Both the position numbers and the translations under genes were made by a program. Below are positions 34,430 through 43,793 of a stretch of 64,000 nt of DNA, in pieces. The DNA lies in assembly GCA_000720995.1 (NCBI GenBank), contig JOEL01000002.1, positions 186,001 through 250,000 of the forward strand, in the 5' to 3' direction. Positions within the stretch are counted from its first letter, which is position 1. Each line of letters opens with the position of its first letter. Source of the stretch: Streptomyces celluloflavus (GTDB taxonomy: Bacteria > Actinomycetota > Actinomycetes > Streptomycetales > Streptomycetaceae). A model generated the notes under the pieces. It was not told the origin of the DNA and searched no databases. It was given only the letters and a program-made list of their open reading frames with translations.

Positions 34430-35457
34430 GGCGGAATCTCGCCGGAGCCCCGGGTGATCAGACGGGTCGGGATCTCCACCCGGCGCGGCGGCTCCTCGAT
34501 GCCGTCCAGCCGGCGGAAGAGCAGTCCGGCGGCGGTCCGTCCCATCCGTGCCGCGTCCTGTGCGACGACGGTGATCGCGGGGGAGACGAGATCGGCCAGT
34601 TCGAAGTCGTCGAAGCCCACCAGCGCGAGCGGGCGCGGCCGTTCACCGAGGATGCGCACGGCGGTGACGGTGACCCGGTTGTTGCCCGAGAACAGCGCGG
34701 TCACCGGCTCCGGACCGGCCAGCATCGCGGCGGCGGCGGCGCGTACGCGTTCCGGGGCGGTGGAGCCCAGCGCCACCCACGACGCGTCGACCGGCAGCCC
34801 GGCCTCGGCCATCGCAGTGCGGTAGCCGCGCAGCCGCTCCATCGCGGTGTGGATCCGCGGCTGGTCCCCGATGAAGCCGATCCGGCGGTGCCCGTGCGCG
34901 ATCAGATGGGCCACCGCTTCCCGGGCGCCGCCGAAGCTGTCGGAGAGCACGACATCGGCGTCGATCCGGCCGGCCGGCCGGTCCACGAAGACGGTCGCGA
35001 TCCCGGCTGCGATCTCCGGTTCCAGATAGCGGTGGTCGTCGCCCGCCGGGATGATCACCAGACCGTCCACCCGCCGCGCGCACAGCGCGAGCACCAACTC
35101 CTGTTCGCGAGCCGGGTCCTCGGCGCTGGAACCATTGATCAGCAGCGCGCCGTGGCTGCGCGCGACCTCCTCGACGGCGCGGTTGAGCGGTCCGTAGAAG
35201 GGGTCGGCGAGATCCTCCAGGACGAGCCCGATACTGGCCGTGCGGCCCTTGCGCAGGATCCGGGCGGAGTCGTTGCGGCGGAAGCCCAGCGTCGTGATGG
35301 CTTCCTGGACGCGCCGTTCGGTGTCGGGTGTGACGCCCGGTTCGCCGTTGACCACGCGCGAGACCGTCTTGAGGCCGACTCCGGCCCGCGCCGCGACATC
35401 CTTCATCGTGGGCCGGGTGCCGTAGCGGCGGGCGGTGCCCCGGGCGGTGTCGGTCAC
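34417..35457 (-). CDS. LacI-family transcriptional regulator of the alpha-galactoside locus
   Basis: Encodes 346 residues from GTG 35457 with AGGAC upstream. The helix-turn-helix reads MKDVAARAGVGLKTVSRV near residue 15, and the hinge helix follows at RILRKGRTASIG. The C-terminal sugar-binding core shows VFVDRPAGRIDADVV, GHRRIGFIGDQP and ALVGFDDFELADLVSP. It is divergent from a ROK kinase gene, with a perfect LacI-type palindrome at 35513-35524. It probably represses the kinase and possibly the galactosidase/transporter genes until sugar binds. Confidence 0.9.
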   Translation of the reverse strand: MTDTARGTARRYGTRPTMKDVAARAGVGLKTVSRVVNGEPGVTPDTERRVQEAITTLGFRRNDSARILRKGRTASIGLVLEDLADPFYGPLNRAVEEVARSHGALLINGSSAEDPAREQELVLALCARRVDGLVIIPAGDDHRYLEPEIAAGIATVFVDRPAGRIDADVVLSDSFGGAREAVAHLIAHGHRRIGFIGDQPRIHTAMERLRGYRTAMAEAGLPVDASWVALGSTAPERVRAAAAAMLAGPEPVTALFSGNNRVTVTAVRILGERPRPLALVGFDDFELADLVSPAITVVAQDAARMGRTAAGLLFRRLDGIEEPPRRVEIPTRLITRGSGEIPPEDV

Positions 35458-35512
35458 GGTGCGCGGTCCTGTTTCTTTCGACAGCGGGGTGCGCTGCCGA
35501 GCATAGCCTCTA

Positions 35513-35524
35513 GACAACGTTGTC
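35513..35524. promoter_or_regulatory. LacI-type operator GACAACGTTGTC
   Basis: A perfect 12-bp palindrome with a central CG lies in the 143-base region between the divergent lacI and ROK genes, extended to TAGACAACGTTGTCAA. Symmetric operators with a central CpG are the hallmark of LacI-family binding sites. It should control both genes, including autoregulation of lacI. Confidence 0.75.
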
Positions 35525-35600
35525 AAAAGCGTTAAGACTGGCCCATAACCTGCCGGGCTGACACTCCCCGGCTCCATGCCCACCAGGAGATTCGACACCG

Positions 35601-36557
35601 ATGCACACGTACCTCAGCGCAGCGTTGGACATTGGCGGCACCAAGATCGCCGGCGCTCTGGTGGACGGAACCGGCAGAATGACCGCGCGGGTCACGCGAC
35701 CCACCCCCGCCGACAAGGACGGGGCGACGGTGATGCGTGCGGTTGCCGAGGTGGTCGGGGAGCTGACCGCGGATCCCGGCTGGGCGCGGGTGGCGACCGT
35801 CGGTATCGGCAGCGCGGGCCCGGTGGACGCCTCGGCCGGCACGGTCAGCCCCGTCAACATCCCCGGCTGGCGTGACTTCCCGCTCGTCGCCGGTGTACGG
35901 GAACTGGTCGGTGAGCGGCCGGTCGTGCTGGTCGGCGACGGCGTGGCGATGACCGCGGCGGAGCACTGGCAGGGCGCGGCGCGCGGCCGTGCCAACGCGC
36001 TGTGCATGGTGGTCTCCACCGGTGTCGGCGGCGGACTCGTCCTCAACGGCCAACTCCACCCGGGGCCCACCGGGAACGCCGGCCACATCGGCCACATCAG
36101 CGTCGATCTCGACGGCGACCTGTGCCCGTGCGGCGCCCGCGGCTGTGTCGAGCGGATCGCCAGCGGTCCCAACATCGCCCGCCGGGCGCTGGCGAACGGC
36201 TGGCAGCCGGGACCCGACGGCGATGTCAGCGCGGCCGCCGTCGGCGCCGCGGCGCGGGCCGGCGATCCGGTCGCCCTGCGCTCCTTCGAGCGGGCCGCCC
36301 AGGCACTGGCCGCCGGGATCGCCGCCACCGCGACGCTCGTCGAGATCGAGATCGCGGTCATCGGCGGTGGCGTCGCGGGCGCCGGGGACATCCTCTTCAC
36401 CCCCTTGCGCGCCGCCCTGCGCGACTACGCCAAGTTGTCCTTCGTGGCGGACCTGACCGTCGTCCCGGCCCAAATGGGCACGGACGCAGGGGTGGTGGGC
36501 GCCGCCGCGGCCGCCGCGCAACAGTCCCGTCTCGAAGCCTTCCTCCCCACCCTCTGA
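35601..36557 (+). CDS. ROK-family sugar kinase
   Basis: Encodes 318 residues from ATG 35601. The ATP-binding motif LDIGGTKIAGALVDG lies at residue 9, the catalytic Asp in VLVGDGVAM, and the ROK zinc-finger-like motif CPCGARGC near residue 177 is preceded by AGHIGHISVD. There is no N-terminal winged helix, so it is an enzyme rather than a regulator. It probably phosphorylates glucose, galactose or a related hexose released by the nearby alpha-galactosidase. Its transcription is likely LacI-controlled. Confidence 0.9.
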   Translation: MHTYLSAALDIGGTKIAGALVDGTGRMTARVTRPTPADKDGATVMRAVAEVVGELTADPGWARVATVGIGSAGPVDASAGTVSPVNIPGWRDFPLVAGVRELVGERPVVLVGDGVAMTAAEHWQGAARGRANALCMVVSTGVGGGLVLNGQLHPGPTGNAGHIGHISVDLDGDLCPCGARGCVERIASGPNIARRALANGWQPGPDGDVSAAAVGAAARAGDPVALRSFERAAQALAAGIAATATLVEIEIAVIGGGVAGAGDILFTPLRAALRDYAKLSFVADLTVVPAQMGTDAGVVGAAAAAAQQSRLEAFLPTL

Positions 36558-36895
36558 GCGCGCGACCGTCACCCGGGCGCCCCTCACCCTGCCGTCCATC
36601 ACGCATACGGGCGGTGCTCTGCGTATCGAGGGGGCGGCGGCGATGGCGGCGTTGCATCGGGGGAGCGTGAGCGGAGCGGCCGGGGCGCGGGGTCAGCGTG
36701 GGAACGGTCCCGGTGCGGCGGGCCGCCAGGCGGCCCGCCGCAGCATGGTGGGGTTGAGCGTTTTCCCGGGTGACGGGAGCGGTCCCCGTGCTGAGCACGG
36801 CCCGGAAGGTGCCGACGGCGCGGACCGCGCCCCAACCAGTACCGGCCGGGCCCGACGGGCGAGTCCGCCCGGCGCCACCCGCGCCACCCGCTCGC
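36558..36895. other. Gap between convergent ROK kinase and galactosidase genes
   Basis: This 338-base gap separates two converging stop codons. No gene or clear hairpin of terminator strength was identified. Confidence 0.3.
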
Positions 36896-38965
36896 TCAGC
36901 AGCTGAACCTGGCGTCGGCCCAGTCGGCGTGGTCGTAGTCCACACCGTCGCCGCCGTCGGTCACCACCAGGCGGACGGTCTCGGCCCCGGTGAGGCCGGC
37001 GGTGAGCGTCGTGGCGGGGTCCGCGCCGGTCCGGGTGGCGCTCGCGGCGACCCGTTCGCCGTCCGCCCATACCTCGAAGGCGACCGACCCCTTGTCGCCC
37101 ACCTCGTCGTCGATGCCGACCTGCGCGGTGAAGGCCGAGCACCGGCCGCCCGTGTAGAAGCTCACCTCGCTGGGCGCGTGCACCCCCAGGCCCCGGTCGA
37201 AGCGGGCGCCGCCGATGGTGATCGGTCCGCCGTCACCGGCCGCGCGCTCCCCGACGCTGGTGTTCTTCTCGACCGGGCCCCAGCCGTTGGCGGACGTCAG
37301 CCAGGGCAGTTCGGCGGCGTACGCGGTCCCGGCCGGCGGTGGCACCACGACCTGGACCGTGCCGGGCAGGGTGGTGGTGATCCGCTGTCCGCCCGGTGCG
37401 CGGTAGCCGGCGGTCAGCGTCAGCGGCCGGGCGCCGGGCGCGGTTCCGGGCGGGGCGGTGATCCGCCAGGTGGTGGTCAGCCGCCCGCCGCCGGGCAGCG
37501 CGTGGGCCGTCGCGGCGGAGGTGGCCCGGATCCGCCACCCCTGCGGGCCCTGGAGGGTGACCGTGACGTCCTTGGCCGGCGTGCGGCCCAGGTTGCCGAC
37601 GGTGCTGCGGAGGACGGTGGCGGCGCCCGCCTCGACCAGCGGCGTACGGTCGGTGCCGGTCTCGACGGACGGCGGGTAGCTCGCCCAGTGCCGGTCGGCG
37701 GAGACCCGGTAGAGGGTGGTGCCGTGGGCCGGCACGGTCGCGGAGACGGTGCCCGCGGTGTGGTAGTCCCGGTGCTGCCACAGGTCACGCAGCCGGTAGC
37801 CGGCCGCCTGCGGGAGGCCGATGTCCGTGGCGGTGGTGGTGATCCGCTGCGGCTGGTCGGTCTCGTTGAAGAGCGCGACCGCGCGGTCACCGTTGGCCAG
37901 TTGCTTGACCACCGTCCAGCGGCCGGACTCGGACGTGTGGACCGTGGCCTGCTTGCCCAGCGCGTCCTGGTCCAGGGCGATGACGTCCTTGTTGTCCAGG
38001 ATCTCGAAGGTCGCGGGGGACGCCTTGCGCAGATCGGAACCGATCAGCAGCGGAGCGGACATCATCGACCACAGGGAGAAGTGGCTGCGGTACTCGATGT
38101 CGGTCATACCGCCGTTGCCGACCTCCAGCATGTCCGGGTCGTTCCAGTGCCCGGGGCCCGCGTGCGGCGCCAGCGGCAAGTTCTGCTTGAGGATCGCGAG
38201 CATGCTCGGCCAGTTGTCACCGATGTCGCCGGTGGTGCGCCACAGATGGCCCACGTCCGACGCCCACTCCCAGGGCTTGTTCTCGCCCCATTCGCAGATG
38301 CTGTAGACGATGGGCCGCCCGGTGGCCTGCAGCGCGTCCCGCATGGTGCGGTACCGCTGCCGGGCGTCCACACCCTGGTTATTGCAGTTGTCGTACTTGA
38401 GATAGTCCACGCCCCAGTCCGCGAACTGCTGGGCATCGGAGGACTCGTGGCCCAGCGCACCGGGAAAACCGACCGCACTGCAGGTCTTGGTGCCGGCGCT
38501 CGTATAGATGCCGAACTTCAGGCCCTTGGCATGGACGTAGTCGGCCACCGCCTTGATGCCGTGCGGGAAGCGCTGCGGGTCGGGGACGAGCTTGCCGTGC
38601 GCATCGCGGGCGGGCAGCGCCCAGCAGTCGTCGAGATTGACATACCGGTAGCCCGCGTCCTTGAGGCCCTTGGCGACGAAGAGATCGGCGATGCCCTGCA
38701 CCATCTCCTCGTTGAACTCGGCCCGGCAGTGGGTGGAGTTCCAGTTGTTGAACCCCATCGGGGGCGTTTTGGCGAGTCCGCCCGGCAGCCGTGGGGCGTC
38801 GCCGGTGGTGCGGGCGGCGCGCGGGGTGTCCGAGGGGTCCGGGCCGGGTGTACGGGCCGCGGCCGGCAGGGCGGTCACCCCCGCCGTGCAGAGCAGTGCG
38901 ACGGACAGTGCTCCGACGATTCTTCGCCGGCCTCGCCGGGGTGTGCTGCGGATGTGCGGGTGCAT
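36896..38965 (-). CDS. Secreted GH27 alpha-galactosidase with C-terminal NPCBM domain
   Basis: Encodes 689 residues. A basic signal peptide (RRGRRRIVGALSVALLC) is followed by the GH27 barrel: PPMGFNNWNSTHC near residue 68, the catalytic nucleophile Asp in DYLKYDNCN near 190, and the acid/base Asp in WRTTGDIGDNW near 243. A beta-sandwich C-terminal to the barrel, an Ig-like NEW3-type region, and an NPCBM/carbohydrate-binding domain (from ~545, GLGVHAPSEVSFYTGG) follow. It releases terminal alpha-galactose (or alpha-linked arabinose/N-acetyl sugars, family-dependent) from extracellular oligosaccharides. It is divergent from the sugar transporter operon. Confidence 0.92.
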   Translation of the reverse strand: MHPHIRSTPRRGRRRIVGALSVALLCTAGVTALPAAARTPGPDPSDTPRAARTTGDAPRLPGGLAKTPPMGFNNWNSTHCRAEFNEEMVQGIADLFVAKGLKDAGYRYVNLDDCWALPARDAHGKLVPDPQRFPHGIKAVADYVHAKGLKFGIYTSAGTKTCSAVGFPGALGHESSDAQQFADWGVDYLKYDNCNNQGVDARQRYRTMRDALQATGRPIVYSICEWGENKPWEWASDVGHLWRTTGDIGDNWPSMLAILKQNLPLAPHAGPGHWNDPDMLEVGNGGMTDIEYRSHFSLWSMMSAPLLIGSDLRKASPATFEILDNKDVIALDQDALGKQATVHTSESGRWTVVKQLANGDRAVALFNETDQPQRITTTATDIGLPQAAGYRLRDLWQHRDYHTAGTVSATVPAHGTTLYRVSADRHWASYPPSVETGTDRTPLVEAGAATVLRSTVGNLGRTPAKDVTVTLQGPQGWRIRATSAATAHALPGGGRLTTTWRITAPPGTAPGARPLTLTAGYRAPGGQRITTTLPGTVQVVVPPPAGTAYAAELPWLTSANGWGPVEKNTSVGERAAGDGGPITIGGARFDRGLGVHAPSEVSFYTGGRCSAFTAQVGIDDEVGDKGSVAFEVWADGERVAASATRTGADPATTLTAGLTGAETVRLVVTDGGDGVDYDHADWADARFSC

Positions 38966-39085
38966 GAGGGGCTTCTCCGTCCTCGCGAGAGGTGCTGGGG
39001 AGTCATGTACCGGTCACTGGCGAGTGTTTACGGTAGGGCTTGTTGAACTCTGTTGGAAGAGGAGCGGTAACGGTTGTTCCTCTGC

Positions 39086-39110
39086 CTGCCAAATCTCTTG
39101 ACTGGCAGGG
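39086..39110. promoter_or_regulatory. Inverted repeat in the galactosidase/transporter divergent promoter
   Basis: CCTGCCA at 39086-39092 and TGGCAGG at 39104-39110 flank AATCTCTTGAC, which itself contains a TTGAC -35-like sequence. It lies in the 212-base gap between the divergent GH27 and binding-protein start codons. It is unlike the palindrome next to lacI, so a different regulator may act here. Confidence 0.4.
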
Positions 39111-39177
39111 TAGTTGGGAGGTGAGATCCCACCACTCGCGTTCGGTTCTGTTTGGTTCCACCCCTGAGGAGGGGGAC

Positions 39178-40491
39178 ATGGCCCGGTCAACGTTCAGCGG
39201 CTCAGGCGCGTACGGGGAAACGGCAGGAGATCGGATGTCCCGCCGGACGCTGCTGCGGGGCGCCGCGCTCGGCGCGGGGGCCGTCGCCCTGCCGTCCCTG
39301 CTCGCCGCCTGCGACAGCGGCCCGAGCGGTGTCTCGCTGGGGTCCAACGCCTCGGACGCCGTACCGAAGAAGGCGTTCGCCGCGGCCTTCGCGGCATACG
39401 AGAAGAAGTCGAAGAAGACGGTGAAGGTCAACACCGTCAACCACGAGAATTTCCAGGAGAACATCAACCGCTATCTCCAGGGCACCCCGGACGATGTCTT
39501 CATGTGGTTCGCCGGAAACCGCATGCAGTACTTCGCACAGAAGGGCCTGCTCGCGGACATCAGCGATCTGTGGCAGCACTTCGGGGGATTCTCCGACGCC
39601 CTCAAGAAACAGTCCACGGGTGCGGACGGCAAGCAGTACTTCGTGCCGTACTACTACTATCCGTGGGCGGTCTTCCACCGGAAGAGCGTGTTCCAGGAGA
39701 AGGGGTACGAGATCCCCAAGACCTTCGACGAGTACCGGGCGCTCGCGAAGCGGATGCAGCGGGACGGGCTGGTGCCGTTCGCCTTCGGCGACAAGGACGG
39801 CTGGCCGGCGATGGGCACCTTCGACTACCTCGATATGCGCGCCAACGGCTACGACTTCCACATCGCGTTGCTGAGCGGCCGGAAATCCTGGAACAGTCCG
39901 CAGGTCAAGCAGGTCTTCGACCTGTGGCGCGGACTGCTGCCGTATCACCAGAAGGGCGCCAACGGCCGCACCTGGCAAGAGGCCGCGCAGAGCCTGGCGC
40001 AGAAGAAGGCCGGTATGACCGTCCTCGGCCTGCCCCACCCGGGGCAGCAGTTCGCCGCGGCCGACCGCGACGATCTGGACTTCTTCCCCTTTCCCGAAAT
40101 CGACCCCGCCTTCGGCCGGGATGCCGTCGAGGCGCCGGTCGACGGATTCCTGATGTCGAAGAAGGCCAGGGACAAGAGCGGTGCCAGGGAACTGCTGACC
40201 TACCTCGCCACGCCCGCGGCGGAAGACATCTACCTGGCCTCCGACCCGAACAACATCGCGGTCAACAGCGGCGCCGACACCAGCGCGTACACACCGCTGC
40301 AGAAAAAGGCCGTCCAACTCGTCTCGGGCGCCCGGCAGATATCGCAGTTCATGGACCGCGACACCCGGCCCGACTTCGCCTCGACCGTGCTGATCCAGGC
40401 GATCCAGCAATTCCTGAACAGACCGGACGATATCGACGGCCTGGTGAACGACATCGAACGCCAGAAGAAGCAGATCTTCGCGGCCGGCTGA
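39178..40491 (+). CDS. Sugar ABC transporter substrate-binding lipoprotein
   Basis: Encodes 437 residues from ATG 39178 behind GAGGAGGGGG. The N-terminus has an RR motif (SRRTLLRGAALGAG) and lipobox LLAAC near residue 47, indicating Tat export with a lipid anchor. The mature part is a family-1 solute-binding protein (INRYLQGTPDDVFMWFAGN, VPYYYYPWAVFHRK, WPAMGTFDYLDMRA). It would capture oligosaccharide liberated by the GH27 enzyme for the two permeases that follow. It starts the three-gene operon. Confidence 0.9.
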   Translation: MARSTFSGSGAYGETAGDRMSRRTLLRGAALGAGAVALPSLLAACDSGPSGVSLGSNASDAVPKKAFAAAFAAYEKKSKKTVKVNTVNHENFQENINRYLQGTPDDVFMWFAGNRMQYFAQKGLLADISDLWQHFGGFSDALKKQSTGADGKQYFVPYYYYPWAVFHRKSVFQEKGYEIPKTFDEYRALAKRMQRDGLVPFAFGDKDGWPAMGTFDYLDMRANGYDFHIALLSGRKSWNSPQVKQVFDLWRGLLPYHQKGANGRTWQEAAQSLAQKKAGMTVLGLPHPGQQFAAADRDDLDFFPFPEIDPAFGRDAVEAPVDGFLMSKKARDKSGARELLTYLATPAAEDIYLASDPNNIAVNSGADTSAYTPLQKKAVQLVSGARQISQFMDRDTRPDFASTVLIQAIQQFLNRPDDIDGLVNDIERQKKQIFAAG

Positions 40492-40544
40492 CCGTGCCCC
40501 GTACCGCCGTCAACCGGCCGCCGCCGGCCGGGGAATTCCGTCAT

Positions 40545-41489
40545 ATGACCGCCGCGAGGGACGGGGAGCGAAAAGCCGTGCCGAACACCCGCGCACGGCG
40601 CGCCGGACGACGCGGACCGCGGCGCCACACCCGCCGCGATCTCGCCGTCCTCGGCGTGCTGCTGGGCATACCGATCCTGCTCGACCTCGCCCTGATCTGG
40701 GGTCCGACGCTCGCCTCCGTCGGCCTGTCCTTCACCACCTGGGACGGTGTCGGCGACATCACCTGGGCCGGTTTCAAGAATTACGACAACCTGTTCACCA
40801 CCTACCCGCAATTCTGGCCGGCGGTCCGCCACAACCTGCTGTGGCTGGTCTTCCTCGGAGTGTTCGCCGCGCCCTTCGGCCTGCTGCTGGCCGTCCTCAT
40901 CGACCGCGGTGTCCGCTTCAGCCGCTTCTACCAGTCGACGCTCTATATGCCGGTGGTGCTCTCCCTGGCCGTCGTCGGATTCATCGCCCAGCTGATCCTC
41001 TCCCGGGACCAGGGCGCACTCAACGCCGTGATCGGCGGCAGGAATCCCACCGACTGGCTGGGCGACCCCGGCCTCAATATCTGGATGGTGCTGCTGGCGG
41101 CCTGCTGGCGGCACACCGGATACGTCATGGTTCTCTATCTCGCCGGCCTGAAATCCGTCGACCCGACCCTCAAAGAAGCCGCCGCCATCGACGGCGCCAC
41201 CGAACGGCAAACCTTCTTCCGCGTCGTCCTTCCCACGCTGCGCCCGGTGAATGTCATCGTCGGCGTCATCACCGTCATCGAATCGCTGCGCGCCTTCGAC
41301 ATCGTCTACGCGGTCAACAAGGGCCGCAACGGCCTGGAACTGCTCTCGGTGCTGGTCACCGACAACATCATCGGGGAGGCCGGCCGGATCGGATTCGGCT
41401 CGGCGATCGCCGTCGTCCTGCTGCTCGTCTCCATGGGATTCATCGTGACCTATCTCGTCCAGGAACTCCGCGGGGAAGAGCGGCGATGA
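40545..41489 (+). CDS. Sugar ABC transporter permease, MalF type
   Basis: Encodes about 314 residues from ATG 40545; GTG 40578 with GGGGAG upstream is an alternative and would remove 11 polar residues. Six transmembrane segments follow a basic N-terminus. The coupling loop is DPTLKEAAAIDGATERQTFF near residue 206, the EAA motif of sugar permeases. It pairs with the next permease, whose start overlaps its stop by ATGA. No ATPase gene is present; a shared ATPase such as MsiK is the likely partner in Streptomyces. Confidence 0.9.
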   Translation: MTAARDGERKAVPNTRARRAGRRGPRRHTRRDLAVLGVLLGIPILLDLALIWGPTLASVGLSFTTWDGVGDITWAGFKNYDNLFTTYPQFWPAVRHNLLWLVFLGVFAAPFGLLLAVLIDRGVRFSRFYQSTLYMPVVLSLAVVGFIAQLILSRDQGALNAVIGGRNPTDWLGDPGLNIWMVLLAACWRHTGYVMVLYLAGLKSVDPTLKEAAAIDGATERQTFFRVVLPTLRPVNVIVGVITVIESLRAFDIVYAVNKGRNGLELLSVLVTDNIIGEAGRIGFGSAIAVVLLLVSMGFIVTYLVQELRGEERR

Positions 41490-42373
41490 CCCTCTCCGCC
41501 ACTCCCGCCCCGGCCCGCGCCCGTTCCCGCGGCCGACTCGGCGTCCACGCCTTTCTGCTCGTCGTCTCGCTGGCCTTCCTCGCTCCGCTGCTGCTGGCCG
41601 TCTACGCCTCGCTGCGCCCCTACGAGGAGACCGCGAAATACGGCTATTTCTCGCTTCCGCGCCATCTCTCCTTCGACTACTACCGGCAGGCGTTCGTCGA
41701 TTCCGGTATGGGCAAGTACTTCGTGAACTCGCTCGTCATCGCCGTCCCCGGCGTGCTGATCACGCTCTTCCTGGCGTCCTTCGTGGCCTTCGCCGTCGCC
41801 CGGCTGCGGATCCGCGGCGGCACGGTCCTGCTGATGGTCTTCACCGCGGGAAACCTGCTGCCCCAACAGGTGATCGTCACCCCGCTGTACGTCCTTTTCA
41901 ACAAGATTCCGCTGCCGTACTGGATGTCCGACTCGCTGACCGTGTACGACTCCTACTGGGCCGTCATCGCCGTGCAGATCGCCTTCCAGCTCGGCTTCTG
42001 CGTCTTCGTCCTGGCCCATTTCATGCGCACCCTGCCGGTGGAGATCCTGGAGGCCGCCATCGTCGACGGCGCCGGGGTCTGGGCCCGGTACCGGCGCGTC
42101 ACCCTCCCGCTGTGCCGCCCCGCGCTCGCCGCCCTGGGGACGCTCCAGTTCACCTGGATGTACAACGACTTCCTCTGGGGCCTGGTCTTCCTGTCCGACG
42201 GCGACAAGCTGCCCGTCACCTCGGCCCTGAACAATCTGCGCGGCCAGTTCTTCACCGACTACAACCTGCTCGCGGCGGGTTCCGTCCTCGTCGCGCTGCC
42301 CACGATCCTGGTGTTCCTGGCCCTGCAACGGCACTTCATCGCCGGCCTGACCCTGGGGGCGAGCAAAGGATAG
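41486..42373 (+). CDS. Sugar ABC transporter permease, MalG type
   Basis: Encodes 295 residues from ATG 41486. Six membrane segments are seen (VHAFLLVVSLAFLAPLLLAV first), and the EAA loop reads EILEAAIVDGAGVWARYRR near residue 190. It completes the membrane part of the importer with the preceding permease. The C-terminus GLTLGASKG is typical of the MalG family. A 363-base non-coding gap follows. Confidence 0.9.
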   Translation: MTLSATPAPARARSRGRLGVHAFLLVVSLAFLAPLLLAVYASLRPYEETAKYGYFSLPRHLSFDYYRQAFVDSGMGKYFVNSLVIAVPGVLITLFLASFVAFAVARLRIRGGTVLLMVFTAGNLLPQQVIVTPLYVLFNKIPLPYWMSDSLTVYDSYWAVIAVQIAFQLGFCVFVLAHFMRTLPVEILEAAIVDGAGVWARYRRVTLPLCRPALAALGTLQFTWMYNDFLWGLVFLSDGDKLPVTSALNNLRGQFFTDYNLLAAGSVLVALPTILVFLALQRHFIAGLTLGASKG

Positions 42374-42736
42374 GGCGCAGAAGGGCAGTTGACCCGCCGA
42401 TGGGTTGCCGTTGACCGCCCGGTGGGCAGCCGTGTCATAGGTGCACCGGCACCGCCCGCCCGCAGTCCGGAGGTCGGTGCGCGGGTGGGGGTTTCGGGGC
42501 TGGAGGGGCGGGGGAGCGCTTGATTGCCGGGGGCTACGCGGCGGGGGATGCGGTGACCGGAACCCCCGCCGTGGCGCATTCCCGACCGGTCGGAACACGG
42601 GGATCCAGCGGTCTCCGGGCCTGGCCGGTAGGTGGAGGCGCGCGGCGCCCGGTCATGCCCGCGACCCGTGGTCCGGGGCGTTTCCGTGGCAGGGTGTTGC
42701 GGGCAACTCACCTGGGTCTAGGGAAGAGGGGAAACC
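42374..42736. other. Gap after the sugar transporter operon
   Basis: Contains an imperfect direct repeat (GTTGACC-CGCC...GGGTTGCC at about 42388 and 42410). No gene or convincing promoter is supported. Confidence 0.3.
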
Positions 42737-43771
42737 GTGATCGTCTGGCTGAACGGCACGTTCGGTGCGGGCAAGACCACAGCGGCTCATGAATTGCTCG
42801 ACCTGCTTCCCGGAAGCACGCTCTACGACCCCGAACTCCTCGGCGGCGGCCTGCGGCTGATGCTGCCGGCCAAGCGGCTGGAGGACGTCGACGACTACCA
42901 GGACCTGCCGTCCTGGCGGCGGATGGTCGTGGACACCGCCGCGGCCCTCCTCACCGAGGTCCCCGGACCTCTGGTGACGCCGATGACGCTGCTCCGCCAG
43001 GAGTACCGCGACGAGATCTTCGGCTCGCTCGCAGCCCGCCGGATACCCGTCCGGCATGTCCTGCTACATGCGGAGGAAACGATCCTGCGTGCGCGGATAT
43101 CGCGACGGGAGGAGGAGCAGGCGGACCTCGGGACCGGCGCCTCGACACGCGCCTGGTCGCTGGCGCACCTGGGGACGTACGCCACCGCGCTGGAGTGGCT
43201 GGCGGACGACGCGCACGTCGTCGACACCACCCGGCTGACCCCCCGGCAGACCGCCGAACAGGTCGCCGAGGCCGTCCGGACCGGCGCCGGTTCCTGCGAC
43301 ATCGTGCAGACCCCGGAGCCGACCGCCGAGACCCTCGCCGCCGGTGTACTCCTCTTCGACGACGAGGAACGGGTGCTGCTCGTCGACCCGACCTACAAAC
43401 CGGGCTGGGAGTTCCCCGGCGGCATCGTCGAACCCGGCGAAGCGCCCTCCCGGGCCGGTGTGCGCGAGGTCGCGGAGGAACTGGGCATCCAACTGCCGTG
43501 CACCCCCCGGCTGCTGGTGATGGACTGGGAAGCGCCCAAACCACCCGGCTTCGGCGGTCTGCGGCTGCTCTTCGACGGCGGCACGCTGTCCGGCGACCGG
43601 ATCCGCCAACTGCTCCTGCCCGGCGCCGAGTTGCGCGACTGGCGCTTCGTCACCGAGGCGGAGGCCGAGAAGCTGCTGCCCCCGGTGCGCTGGAACCGGC
43701 TGCGCTGGGCGCTGCGCGCCCGCGCCCGGGGCTGCCCGCTCAACCTGGAGGCGGGCGTCCCGGTCGGCTGA
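42737..43771 (+). CDS. P-loop kinase fused to a NUDIX hydrolase
   Basis: Encodes 344 residues from GTG 42737. Residues 1-180 form an AAA/zeta-toxin-like small-molecule kinase domain with Walker A NGTFGAGKTTAAHELL at residue 6 and a lid ILRARISRREEEQ. Residues ~200-320 are a NUDIX hydrolase with the intact box GGIVEPGEAPSRAGVREV then AEELGI (G-x5-E-x7-RE-x2-EE-x-G). One chain would therefore phosphorylate a small molecule and cleave a nucleoside-diphosphate-X substrate. The fusion suggests consecutive steps on the same compound; the substrate cannot be read from sequence. Monocistronic. Confidence 0.88.
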   Translation: MIVWLNGTFGAGKTTAAHELLDLLPGSTLYDPELLGGGLRLMLPAKRLEDVDDYQDLPSWRRMVVDTAAALLTEVPGPLVTPMTLLRQEYRDEIFGSLAARRIPVRHVLLHAEETILRARISRREEEQADLGTGASTRAWSLAHLGTYATALEWLADDAHVVDTTRLTPRQTAEQVAEAVRTGAGSCDIVQTPEPTAETLAAGVLLFDDEERVLLVDPTYKPGWEFPGGIVEPGEAPSRAGVREVAEELGIQLPCTPRLLVMDWEAPKPPGFGGLRLLFDGGTLSGDRIRQLLLPGAELRDWRFVTEAEAEKLLPPVRWNRLRWALRARARGCPLNLEAGVPVG

Positions 43772-43793
43772 ACCGGCCCCGGGCGCAGCGGCA

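Noticed and set aside
34036-35535. Plus-strand frame through the repeat array and antisense to lacI
   Set aside because: It has a ribosome-like site and encodes GPSDVL-type repeats, but most of its length is antisense to lacI, a clear gene. The repeats are explained as DNA duplication.
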